Source: Carnegiea gigantea (lineage: Eukaryota; Streptophyta; Magnoliopsida; Caryophyllales; Cactaceae). From it: a DNA stretch of 64,000 nucleotides. Position 1 is the first letter of the stretch. Each line of letters opens with the position of its first letter. Position numbers and translations under genes: made by a program. Positions 24,306-36,300 of this stretch are shown one piece after another. The notes beneath the pieces are model-generated. The model searched no databases. It was not told where the DNA came from and worked only from the letters and a program-made list of their open reading frames with translations. The stretch spans positions 2,278,191 through 2,342,190 of the forward strand of contig JAKOGI010000005.1 of assembly GCA_029747015.1 (NCBI GenBank). The letters run 5' to 3'.

Positions 24306-24312
24306 TAACCGC
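24306..24312 (+). promoter_or_regulatory. AACCG-core MYB-type site upstream of HAP2
   Basis: TAACCGC lies about 110 bases before the HAP2 start codon, in the short space shared with tRNA-Phe. In Arabidopsis the germline MYB factor DUO1 activates GCS1/HAP2 through AACCG-type sites. Function here is inferred only from the motif and its position. Confidence 0.35.
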
Positions 24313-24421
24313 TGTGTTTCTCTGTTCATTGGACCTTTCTTTGCAAAGCTTTTCGGTAACTAACTTCTGAGAGAATCTGCTTCGCAAGCGCCAATTTGGC
24401 CGAAATTGGTTGCGGAAAGTG

Positions 24422-27400
24422 ATGCGTAGCATAGCGGTGGTTGTGTTAGTATTCCTATCATCGGAATTATGGCCTTCCCCCGGCGCCGGCGGCGGGTTGC
24501 GGCGGGGATTCGGAGAGGCAGTCCAAATCCTCTCCAAGTCCAAACTCGAGAAATGCGAGAAGTCTTCACCGGATTCAAATCCTAACGGTCATCTCAACTG
24601 TACTCGCAAGATCCTGGTTAACATGGCCGTCCCTAGTAACTCTGTATGTCTAATGTCTTGCCCATTTTTTTCCCCAAATGAGGTTTGAAGACTGGCGAAA
24701 CCCTAATTTACGCAGTTTTGACTGCTAGGTTAAGACGTTTGGCAATTTTTGTGGGTTCTGTTTCGAATTAAGAATGGTGATTTTTTTGGATTCGCGTTAT
24801 TTCGGGTTGAACAAATGAGACATAGTTAAACTCTGGTCTAAATTACGATTAATTACTTGGAGATAACATATGTTTGAGTGAAACTATTTTAGGGATCTCT
24901 AACTTTGTTGTTAAGCAATTTTGGTGCCTTTCTCTGGCCTGCCAATTAAAAGCGTAGTGGCTGTATATTTTGAAATGAAAAGGGTATCAGTAAATTAAAC
25001 ACAGGGTATCTCCTTATAATTAGTACTATTTGAGAACTTTAAGATGACGTGTGAAAGTTCTTCTGTCCCTGGACCTTACAAAAATGGAACCCTTATTCGG
25101 AGTTCTGTTGTTGTAGATGAGAGTCCTGCCGTATTGCCATGTTGAAGATTTCATATTTGTATATGTGATGGTGAATTCCTTTGAAATCTGACTTGCTTCA
25201 TCACGGGTTTTCAGAGTGGAGGTGAAGCCTCCATGGTGGCAGAGGTTGCAGAGGTGGAGGAAAATTCTACTAGCAAAATGAAAACTTTACGTGTTCCTCC
25301 TGTGATTACTGTCAACAAAACTGCTGCTTATGCATTGTTCGAGCTAACTTACATCCGCGTATGGTGACTAGTAATACTTACCTGCTCGTGCTGGATTGCT
25401 TCCTTTCTCTTTATTTCACCCTTGGCTTTCTTTGTGTGTTTGTGAGGATGTAGGGGCTTTCCACTGTTTTCAGTTTAAGTCATCTCATAAGTTCTTCATA
25501 GGTTCTTAAACAGAACAGGAATCTTCCATTGTTTATGGGTGTCCACGCCATTTGGCTTTCTACTTGATCACTTATCGCAAAACTGAAATGTTAGGATAAT
25601 TCAAAGACAAAAACAGGAAGAAATGCATACCCCTTGCTTTTTCCTTGAATGTTAGCTTGTGCACATATGCTGACTAACCTCAACAATAATCTAAACGATG
25701 AAGATAAGCATGTATTAGTCAATGCTTTGGTTTCAGATTTTATGCAGAGGCATGGTAGATGGCATGATAAGCTAATATGCAACCAACGCGGCTTATAGTT
25801 TAGCTCTTGCCTTTTGTTTTCTCTGCTTGCAAGTTGTCTCACTAAACCTTTTCGCATATACCTTTTTGTAGAATTCGTTAGTCACCCCATCTGATACCTT
25901 TCAGTGTGATCTTTTCAGGATGTCCCCTATAAACCTGTTGAATACTATGTCAAAACAAGGAGATGTGAGCCACACGCTGATGCAAGCGTTGTGAAGATAT
26001 GTGAGAGGCAAACTCTCTTTCTATCCCCGCTCCCATTACCCATCTCTTATCCTTGTTTAATTTCTGTGTATGTGTCTTTGCATGTGAATTTGTATAGCAG
26101 CATATTTATGCTAGTTTCCAGGGCCAAAATCTCCATCTTGATTTAATTCAATAGTAATTTCTTTCCTTTTGTATGCTGTTTGACTTGGTTTCTTTTCCTT
26201 TTTGTCTCGATCGCTATCTTTATCATTTTAGTTATCTAGTAACTTGTGTTTGATTTTCATCAATGAAGAGATAATCCTTAGTTTTTTCATAGATTTGGGT
26301 TTTGAAGTAGTAGTTTGAGCTGTACATGCCCTGTTGGAAAACTCTATTTCTATATAAAAATAGAGACTTGCTTTGTCGGCATATATCCAGCAATGACTCC
26401 TTTTATTGTCTGCTTTAAAGGTTACGGGATGAGCAAGGTCATATCATTGAACCCTCCCAGGTAATTGACCTGGAATATGATGTCTTTTAAAGGCTATACA
26501 TTTGCTTCAGTTAGATTACTGCCGATTAAAGCATTCCTAGCCCCTCTGTATTATTGTTTCTTTGATACTGACTCTCACATTTTGGTACCATTTGTTCAAG
26601 TACCTGCATTGATACCAAAATATTGACATGCTTTTTTCTTGACCTTTCTGATCTGTCACTTCAATCCTTATCTGCAGCCAATCTGCTGTCCTTGTGGGAA
26701 TCGGCGACGAGTACCTTCTTCGTGTGGAAACTTCTGTAAGTCCATGACATTATTCAAAGAAGTCAACGTTGACATACCTACTGGTTTTACTGTTTTAGTT
26801 AGTTGTGTTATCCCATTTGTGTTCTGTTTATTAGTTGACAAACTGACAAGGGGGAAAGCAAACACCGCCCATTGTCTTAGATTTCCTGGTGATTGGTATG
26901 TTCTCTGGTTCCTTCTGCTTTCCTTGTATAGTTGTATGGATGGTTTCCTACTTGCGAAGTTCCTCTGTGATGTGAAATTTTAAGATCTTTCTTATTCATG
27001 TCAATACTTTGAGTTCAATGATCCAGGTCCTGATATCTTGTAAATAGTCCTACTAGAAGCAAATTGATAATTTATTTGAAGTTCCATATTGCAATTGTTC
27101 TCAGTAAAATAACCAAAAACTGGTCGCTAAAGTAAAAGAAACAGAAAACCCTTTGTTTAGCGTGTAAGCTGAATATGGCGTCCTGTTTTTTTCTCTTGCT
27201 GCTGCTGTTGGTGCCTTCTTAAAACCTTCAGATTTATCACTTATGGTTACCTAAGGTAAATTCCCACTTTGGAGCCATTTGATCTATTTACATAACCATC
27301 TTTGATCTTACTTAGGTTCCATGTATTTGGCATTGGACAGAGAACTGTGGGATTTAGTGTTCGTATTGAAGTCAAGACAGGCTCTAAAGTATCGGTAAGT

Positions 27401-30400
27401 GACATTCTTGCATTTTGTGAATGTTTTCCTAACGTGTTTTCTCATCATTTATTTATTTAGTTATGCAAACCTTGTCTGTTTTGAATTTGTTTATTTGTTG
27501 CATAAAAGAAGCTCATCCTTTGTGAAAAAGGTTCATTCATGTCTGTGTGCTATTCAGTTTTGGTCCTTTTTGAACATCATGATCGGGTTATTTGGAGACT
27601 GGAGTGATTTTTAATGTCCCCTGTCCTTTTCCTGTTTTCATAGGGCAATGAAATCGTGTTCTCATGAACCTCACTAGACCACAACCTAGGAGACTCATAG
27701 TTGGTGTTGGTTGGTGTGCAATGAAATATCTGCTGCTTGGTAATGGGAAGATGAAGGAAGCATTTTTTGCTCTCCATTGTCTGGAATCAACTGCCATTTT
27801 TGGCTGTATGGAGGGCAGAGTTGTGGAGAATGATCAAATAAACCTTAGGTAATCAATTGTAAAATCAGACTCTTCTCTGTGTGTGTGTGTGTGTGCCCGC
27901 ACGCATGCACACGTGCATGTGTAAAAATCTATGATCCATAATCAGAGCCATCCTTTTAGCAAGTCCAGTTTTAACTTCCTCCATGTCGTCATATGATCCA
28001 ATAGTCTTGGACAAAAAGATGTCCCACAGCTTGGTAATATGTTGAATTGTAACTGTCCTCTGTCTTGTCGAATTTGTTTTGTTTTACCAGCTTTCTTTTC
28101 ACTTAAATTTACTGATGTTTGGTTTTAATGGATCATCTTTTATACTAGGAAGTTGTTGTTGGTCCTCAAAATCGAACAGCAGTATCCTCAGACAATTTTC
28201 TTCGAGTTAACCTTGTGGGAGATTTCGTTGGCTATACTAATATCCCATCATTTGAGGACTTCTATCTTGTCATTCCAAGGGAGGTATGCTAGCTTTTAAC
28301 AGAATCACAGAAAGTAAATCTGAAAAGCTTAGTTTGAGCTATATGGTGGCTATACTTTTGAGAGAGTGCCTTTTTCATTTGCCTGTTATTGAAGGGTGTA
28401 CCTGGCCAACCTGCAAACCTTGGAAGGAATTTTTCTCTATGGATGCTACTTGAGAGAGTGAGATTCACACTGGACGGCCTTGAATGTAACAAAATTGGTG
28501 TAGGTTATGAAGCTTTCAATGGCCAGCCAGATTTCTGCTCCTCCCCCTTCTGGAGTTGTTTACACAATCAGTTGTGGAACTTTCATGAAGTCAGTGCTAT
28601 TCTCTTCAATATCTTGGAGTCATAGTTTTCTGGTAGGATATCAGGTTGTTCTTATTGAAGGTACTGTTTTCCAGGCTGATCAGAATCGCATTAGCAGAAA
28701 TCAACCACCATTATACAGTGTGGCGGGAAGATTTGAAAGAATAAATGAGCATCCAGTTGAGTTTGTGGTTGATTTTGTCTGGTATCTAATTTTGATGAAT
28801 ATGTCCATAAAATTCGTTCTTTACAGCAAAAATGTACAGGGTGCAGGGTCTCATTCCTTTTCCTTTGGAATTACTGAAGCTATCAGCACAAATCTTCTGA
28901 TAGAAATGGCTGCTGACGACATTGACTATGTTTTCCAGAGGTTAGTTTCTTGCTGCTGATATCCACTTCCAGATCACTGATAAAGAGTTGTCGGTGGGTT
29001 ATTTTTTAGCTTTATATATAACAGTAAACAAAGGCAAAATGTATCAATAGCCTATCCTTTCATTTGTCATGAAATGTAGCCACTCAATGCCTGCTAAATC
29101 TAGGGTCCACTGGAAAATCCTCTGTATATTTCTATTATACGGGTAAGGTTGTATACATTTTAATACCCTCATGCACCACCCTAGATGTAACTTCTAACTG
29201 ACTGGTACAATTTTGCTGGTTTCATTTTCTTTTTCAAGCTGCCACCTTCAAATGGCTTAAAGAATGTGAGAAGACATTCTGCTTTTCACAGGCTTCTCGG
29301 CATAATTATTTCTTAGGAACTTGTAAACGTGATTTACAGTGAGGGCAGAAAAACCACTTGATCTGCTATGCCCGTTGTGTTTGGTTGTGCTGAAATTTCA
29401 CCTTTTGCTAATATCTCGAGTCTTCTTTTCTGGTAATCATGTCACAGGAGTCCTGGAAAAATTTTAGGCATCACTGTCCCTACATTTGAAGCACTTGCCC
29501 AGTTTGGGATTGCAAAGATCACAACAAAGAACATTGGTGAAATGGAAGCTTCATATAGTTTGACAGTATGCCAGGATTTTTTTAGCATCTTTGGAAATGT
29601 TCTCTTCAATTGTTTGGTTATTGTTTTTTGTTTCTGATCATTGAGTTTTACTTTCAATTAATGCAGTTTCATTGCTCCAAAGGTGTGACAATGATGGAGG
29701 TAGTTATTTAGAGCAGTTTTTCTGGTGCTGCGTGGAACTTTCATGTTTATTTCTTTCTCCTGGATATTATTGTCTATGCATTTGTGATGCAGGAGCAGTT
29801 CTTTATCATGAAGCCAAAGGAGGTTGTCACTCGATCCTTTAGAATTGACCCCACCACTGATCAAGCAGCAAAATATGCATGCTCTGGTAAACCTAGTTGT
29901 TAGCCTTGATTTCTTATTTGGGGGGAGGGGTGATTAGGGGAGGGGGTGGTATGAGGTAAGGAACTCTTTAAAGGTAATCTGTCATCAAAATTTTCACCTC
30001 AAGCAGCAATTCTTAAAGATTCGGAGTACAATGAAGTTGACAGAGCTGAGTGCCAGTTCACAACTACAGCCACGGTTTTAGAGAATGGAACTCAGGTAAA
30101 AATGCTGGTTTATAATATTACTAGCTGAATATTCCGAACTTATTGAACAGAAATTCAGGTTTACATCATTTGGCTGCGCAATATGTGACAGGGCACTCCC
30201 TTTCTGCCACCGAAGTCTGACAGGAAAGGTTTCTTTGAGTCAATTAGAGAATTATGGAACAATCTCTGGGCTGGTTTGTCAGACTTTATCACAGGAAAAA
30301 CTTGCAGGTACTTGTTCGACATTCTTTCAGACAAACTGACCTTGCACAGTTTCCTTTTCTTTTCTGCCTTCTCCACCCCCTCAGCTTTTGTTTCAATGTC

Positions 30401-31351
30401 TATTCGGCTGGCTTTATGCTCTGATCGTTGCTTGTTGACCTATTCATTTTGAGCAGAAGCAAGTGTTCTGGATTCTTCGACTTCAACTGTCACATGCAGT
30501 ATGTGTGCATGAGTTGGATAGTCATGTTTGGCCTATTTCTGTCCATCTTTCCTACAGGTAAGCAAATCATTCTTTTGCCAAAAAGATGTCTCAGTCCAAT
30601 CCAGGGATGCTGCTCAGTTTTGAAGACCTATTACTCAAAAAAGGGGGAATGAAGGAAAGTAAGGGTGGGAGATGGTCTATGAGCCATTTTTCTTAGTGCA
30701 CTATTATCTAAAGCTAAAACATTGCCAAAAAGTGAATCTAGTTAGCAACCAAAAGGAGAACTGCATAAACATTTCTCATAATCATCTGATCTTCGCCGCA
30801 CAAATTTTTGAGACTCTCAGTCCTGATTTTTGATGCCTGTTTCTTTGATAAATTCAGTGCTTGTGCTGCTGTGGCTTTTGCATCAGAAAGGACTCTTCGA
30901 TCCTCTGTATGACTGGTGGGAAGATCACTGCTGGCATAGTAACAGACGTCACAAAAACCCCAAGAGGCATGGCGTAGACATTGATCATCACAGGAAACGT
31001 CAAGCCCACCATCATCGACACAGAAGGAATCATGTTGACCACCATGACCATGGGCATCGCCATGCACACCGCCTGCATGACTATGAAAGGCAGCTGCATC
31101 ATGTCCACAAAGACAAGCACAAGCACGGCGGGCATAGAAGTGGGGGTGTTCTCAAGCAAATGCATTTCGAGGGAGATGAGGAGGAGGGTGGCATTCAGCA
31201 TCACAGGCACAGGAAACAGAGAAAAGCTATCAAACGGGCATCGAGATTGAGGAAACATAATAGAGAATACGAGCACGAGCTCTATGTGGATGAACATCGC
31301 CTCTTAAAGGAGGCCGGACATCATAAGCTTCTCATCAAGAGGAGAGAATAG
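24422..31351 (+). CDS. HAP2: HAP2/GCS1 gamete membrane fusogen
   Basis: Eighteen exons: 24422-24643, 25215-25358, 25919-26007, 26421-26460, 26678-26735, 26835-26895, 27316-27394, 28149-28283, 28395-28589, 28675-28755, 28840-28940, 29448-29565, 29667-29699, 29793-29886, 30007-30095, 30192-30307, 30457-30557, 30858-31351. They encode 749 residues (the Arabidopsis protein is about 705). HAP2 is the class II fusion protein on sperm cells that merges sperm with egg and central cell. Visible parts: a signal peptide (residues 1 to about 25); a Cys-rich ectodomain; a Cys181-Cys198 segment where the membrane-inserting helix of plant HAP2 is expected; the HAP2-GCS1 signature ([17 protein letters not shown]) near residues 290-340; one transmembrane span at about 572-593; and a ~155-residue His/Arg/Lys-rich cytoplasmic tail. 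Intron 3 has a GC donor. All key parts are present, so the gene looks functional. Confidence 0.96.
27879..27895 (+). repeat. (GT)8 microsatellite in HAP2 intron 7
   Basis: A short GT run followed by alternating purine-pyrimidine sequence (GCCCGCACGCATGCACACGT). Confidence 0.9.
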
Positions 31352-31569
31352 CTAGGTCATAAGCCTCGATTTTCATATTGTTTTCGCCTCAAGGCTCAAG
31401 AGGTCCAAGAGAACATGCCTTAAAGAAGCTTTATAACTAAAAAGCAAAAACGTCACTCCTCGTTCCTAGAGTTCTTATTTAAAATGTTTGATTTTATTCA
31501 TTTTATGGTGATGTTATTTGTGAAGCTCTTATGTAGACATAGTCATATACACCTCTTCCTAGCTTTTAG

Positions 31570-31763
31570 GTAATGTTTGGTTGAATGTAAACAACCTTAT
31601 AATGTAAACAAATTTGTATTTGTGTTTCCATTTTCTTGTTCGGTTGTAAGAAAGCATTGTCAATAACAACTATCTTGTAATCATGATTACTATATACTAT
31701 GTAATTATGTTTCTATTGCAAAGTTGATTGCATTATATTACATTCAACCAAATATTTCATTAC
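31570..31763. mobile_element. short TIR MITE downstream of HAP2
   Basis: The left end GTAATGTTTGGTTGAATGTAA and the right end, GTAATGAAATATTTGGTTGA on the other strand, form an inverted repeat with a 5-base indel. The interior is AT-rich and non-coding. The target duplication is unclear. It may lie within, or just after, the HAP2 3' untranslated region. Confidence 0.6.
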
Positions 31764-31879
31764 GTTTTTTGACGTGGCATGTAGCATGGAATCACATTGG
31801 ATAGAGTGGCTCGTCTATTATATTTATATAAAATTTCTCTGAAATGGAAGTGACATGGCAATCCCCACTATATTAGCAT

Positions 31880-31923
31880 GGGGGGGGGGGGGGTCTTTTT
31901 TCCTTTTTTGGGGGGGGGGGGGG
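31880..31923 (+). repeat. two G14 tracts separated by a T-rich spacer
   Basis: G14 at 31880-31893 and G14 at 31910-31923 flank a 16-base pyrimidine spacer (TCTTTTTTCCTTTTTT). The arrangement could fold as a G-quadruplex on the plus strand and as an i-motif on the other. Confidence 0.85.
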
Positions 31924-33376
31924 TTGTGGTGTGGGTGGGTTCCTAATGCCGGCGTCACTTCTCTTGTTGAAGTATATTCAATTGTGCCAGAATAAATGCT
32001 TGTCAATAGAATAATAATATGTGCTTGAAGTCTTGAAGCATCAACCCATACTCATCATTCAAATCTATTACATTATAGGATTTTGATGTCAATTCATGAT
32101 AGTTTACCATTATATTCTATTTTGACATTACATTATAGGATTTGGGTGTTCTGTCAAATAAAAATGGCTTAAAGTCAATGTCTTTGTGAATGGGTTAAAT
32201 TAGTAACTTTTAGCACCTAAATGATGTCCATACTTCTAATTTACATTCTAACCCCAATAGCTATAAATATTATAATTATCACCAATAACAAAAATCACAC
32301 TTTACCTTCTAAAAGCGAGCTTCACCACAGCTCAAAAGTGTAATTATGTTGAGTGTTAAGAGTAAACAACAAAGTGGTGAAATTAGCTTACTTCTGCGTT
32401 CACATCCAATTCAAAAATTATGATCAAAGTAATGGCAATAGTATTCCTAAAAAATTACTTTTATTTATCACACGAGTCATTTGAATTAAAAATGATATGA
32501 TCTAAACTTGAGCTAAAAATTCTTGCATGAACAGTGTTTGTATAAAACTTAAATCCAACTTGAATGGCGTGTTTGACCATTTCGTTTACTTAATTGTAAG
32601 TAATAAGGATGTGAATTATTTCGACAGAATTAAGTATGCATGAATGGTATCCCACGTATTTCAAATGTTGAAAATGATATTTGCACCTATCCTTATCTTC
32701 ACAAGCTAATACCATTATGGTTTCCCAAGTCCTTTCAATGAATGCTTTTGTTTTTTGATCAAATTCAATGAACATTTTTAGTCAAATACCAAAATCTGTA
32801 TCTGCATTTGATAATGATTAATAACAACTAAACAGTCAAATTATATATCCATTTTTTTCATCCAAATAAATCTTCTAATTAGTTAATTGAATAGTTACTT
32901 AATATAATAAAAAATACTAAACTTATCATATGTTCATAACTTTTTCCATATTAAGTAATCTTTCATAAGTTCTAACTAAAGCACCACCAAATTATGAAAA
33001 AGAAACTTTAAACACTTCATTGAAATACACGACAGTTTTTTCTTACAAAAATTTTTGATTCAAAAATTAAAAAATCTCAAGTGTATTATTACAATAATAT
33101 GAAGCTTAAAATAATTTTTGCATATGAATAATTTATTTACCTCCAAATCTCCCAAGCGGGTAGGTGAGATAGTATTTTTGGTGAGAGAGAATGCGAGACC
33201 TGGACCTTGGAAGTTAGACCAGACCTTCCATCATTCCATACATTATAAGCTGTCTGTTCAGGTCAGACCTCACTCCTCGCCTCTGCCCTCGTTTTGCGGC
33301 AAAATTGGAAGCTACCTTCTCCGAACAGACCCATTTCTATGTATCTGAGTCGATTAATCTGACGAACCACCGCAAA

Positions 33377-36300
33377 ATGGGGCACAAGAAGCGCGCCGTC
33401 GTCGCCTCTCACCGCTTGTCGCCGGCGACCACTCCCGAATCCCCGGCGCCGGTACCGGAGGTCGAATCGGCCCAATTGGCGATCAAGCAGGAGTGCGAGC
33501 GTGCCTTAAATGCTCTTCGTCGTGGAAACCACAACAAGGCGCTCCGATTGATGAAGGAATCGGCGCAGAAGTACGAGAACTCTGCCCTAATTCACCGTGT
33601 TTCCGGCACTATATCTGTCAAGGTCGCCGGAATCATCGATGATCCGAACGCCAAGCAGCGGCATCTTAAGAACGCCATTGGATCGGCGAAGAAGGCGGTT
33701 TCTCTCTCTCCGAACTCGATTGAGTTCGCGCACTTTTATGCGAGTTTGCTTTTTGATGTTGCGAGTGATGGCAAGCATTACGAGGAGGTTGTGGCGGAGT
33801 GTGAGCGAGCGTTGGGGATTGAAAGCCCTATCGATCCTGCCAAGGAGAATCTGCTTCTACAACAATCGGAGGATAAGGCCTCGGGTGGTGCTACTTCTGA
33901 GTCTCGCATAGCTCAGGTTCAACATGAGCTTAGGTCGCTGATTCAGAAGTCTAACATTGCATCGATTTCAAGTTGGATGAAGAATTTGGGGGGTGTGGGT
34001 GTTGGTGGGGACGACAAGTTTAGGTTGATTCCTTTGCGGAGGTTGTCGGAGGACCCATTGGAGGTTAGGTATCTTCAGAGTATTGGGTCTACTGCTCGTA
34101 GGCCTAATGAGATCAAGAAGCTCACCAAGACCCCCGAAGAAAGGAGGAAGGAGATTGAGGTTAGGGTTGCTGCTGCTAGGCTGCTTCAGCAGAAGTCTGA
34201 GCAGGGTCCAAGTGGCGATGAGAGTAAGGGGGGCAGTGGTGGGAACGGTTCGGGTTCAACGGGTGGTGCCCCTTCTAGGGCCGGTGAGCGGAGGCGGCAT
34301 GCTAACTCTAGGAGGAATGCCACCATTTCCGAGAGGAAAGATCAGGTGAGTATGGCTTGCACATTTCCATAATGTTGGATCTTTGAAATTGTGGTGACTT
34401 TGGTGTTGGTGGCTTCATTGTTATATGTCATTTTTTTGTTGCAGGTGAGATCGTTTTGGAACTCAATGAGTTCTGAAATGAAGAGGGATTTGCTTAGGAT
34501 TAAGGTTAGCGACATTAGGGCGCATTTTAGTCGTTCGTCTAATAAAGATGGGGGTCAGGCGTATGAGATTTTGTCTGATGCTTTAGCGTTTGGTGAGACG
34601 AATAAGAGATGGAAGTTTTGGGCGTGCTTTCGTTGCGGGGAGAGGTTTCCAGATGCCGAGTCTTATATGCAGCATGTGGTTCAAGAACATATGGGGAACT
34701 TGTTACCTAAAATACAGCCCCTTCTGCCTCCTAATGTCGATAGTGAATGGGCTGAAATGCTTGTTACTTGTTCTTGGACACCATTGGATTTGACTGCCTT
34801 GGTTAGGATGCTTAAGGATCAATCAAAACATGAGGATTCTGAATTTTCTGGCCTAGAGAATCATAAAGGACAGATACCCGACTGCTGGAGTGATAACTTT
34901 GGCTCAGAGGAAGTATGGGAGTCGCTCCCAGAGAATAAGAGCTTTGTTGATAGCTGCAACAGTGATCTTAAAAATCTGAATGTTGGATACGAAACATGTA
35001 ATAATAACGTAGGCTCTAAGGTGTATAGCCTTCCTAACAGCTGGCCTTTATCGGATGACACAGAGCGTGCAAAGTTGCTTGAGAAGATCGGTTGCTTGTT
35101 TCAAATGCTGGTTAGGCATAAATGTCTGGCTACGAGCCATCTGCACAAGGTGATACAGTTTACCATGGAGGAATTGCAAGGCCTTGTTCCTGGCTCGCGG
35201 ATTTTATGCTGTGGATTGGATCAAACCCCTATATGTATATGCTTTTTGGGAGCTGCGCAGCTCAGTAAGATTGTTAAATTCCTGCAAGATTTGTGTCACG
35301 CTTGTGGTGTGGGCAGATCTCCGGAGAAAATTTCACCTGATGATACCGGTAGTCGCCCTCAAGTCCCAGGTTGTGATGAAAGAATTATGCTCAATGATGA
35401 TGCATCATGCCTTCTGCTGGATGAGAACTTGTTGCTTTGTGATAGTTTGAGGGATGATGTGGGTTCAGGGAGTCCTGTTGGCTCTGAAAACATTGTTCAA
35501 GCTGGTTCTGATTCTCTCTTGTCCTGGATATACGCTGGCCCCTCTAGTGGAGAACAATTGGCAGCATGGTCCAGAATCAGAGAAGAGAAATCACAACAGG
35601 GCATGGAATTGCTGGAGTATCTTGAGAAGGAATTTGGCGCCCTTCAGAATTTATGTGATAAAAAATATGAGCACTCTGGTTATGAAGAAGCTTTACAGGG
35701 ATTGGAGGAGCTTTTCCTGGAAGAAAGCAAAAAGAGGGAGCATACCACTGAATTTTCCCATTGTAGCTATGATTCAATCCTAAGAAAGCGCAGAGATGAG
35801 CTTGTTGAAGGTGGAAGTGAAGTTATGTTTCTTAGCAATAGGTTGGAAGTTGAGGTCATATCGAATATCTTGAAGGAAGCTGAAAATATTAATGCTAATC
35901 AGTTTGGATTCGAAGAAACTTATGGTGGGGTGACATCTCATTTATATGACTTGGAAGCTGGCGAGAACGACTGGAAATCAAAGGACTATCTTCATCAAAT
36001 GGAGCGACAAAAGGAACAGGTGCATCTGGAGGTTAGTATTTGTTGCTTTTAGGTACGCTTTGAAGCCAAAATAGAACATGTTTTGTTGAATATTGGGCTC
36101 ACCTTTTCAACTATGCAGCTCAGCAAAATTGATGCGAAGATGTTGCGAAGTGTGATCAACATGCAGCAGTTAGAGCATAAGCTTGAACCTGTCTCTGCAT
36201 TTGATTACCGCTTTATATTATTGCCACTTGTGAAGTCATTCTTGCGGGTTGGTACTATCTATCTACTAAGTTTTTGGGAGTCTTTATCTTCCCCTCTCAT

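Larger units (their letters stand above)
31352..33376. other. HAP2 3' flank and spacer to the next gene
   Basis: The first few hundred bases probably hold the HAP2 3' untranslated region. A MITE (31570-31763) and a double G14 tract (31880-31923) follow, then AT-rich DNA without genes. The last ~150 bases before 33377 are probably the leader of the ubiquitin-hydrolase-related gene. Confidence 0.5.

Noticed and set aside
28507..28959. 150-codon frame spanning a HAP2 exon-intron-exon region
   Set aside because: It reads through introns 9 and 10 in mixed frames. The spliced HAP2 frame explains the conserved parts better.
30854..31297. 147-codon antisense frame opposite the HAP2 tail
   Set aside because: It is the shadow of the His-rich coding strand. 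No family resemblance and no start or splice context of its own.
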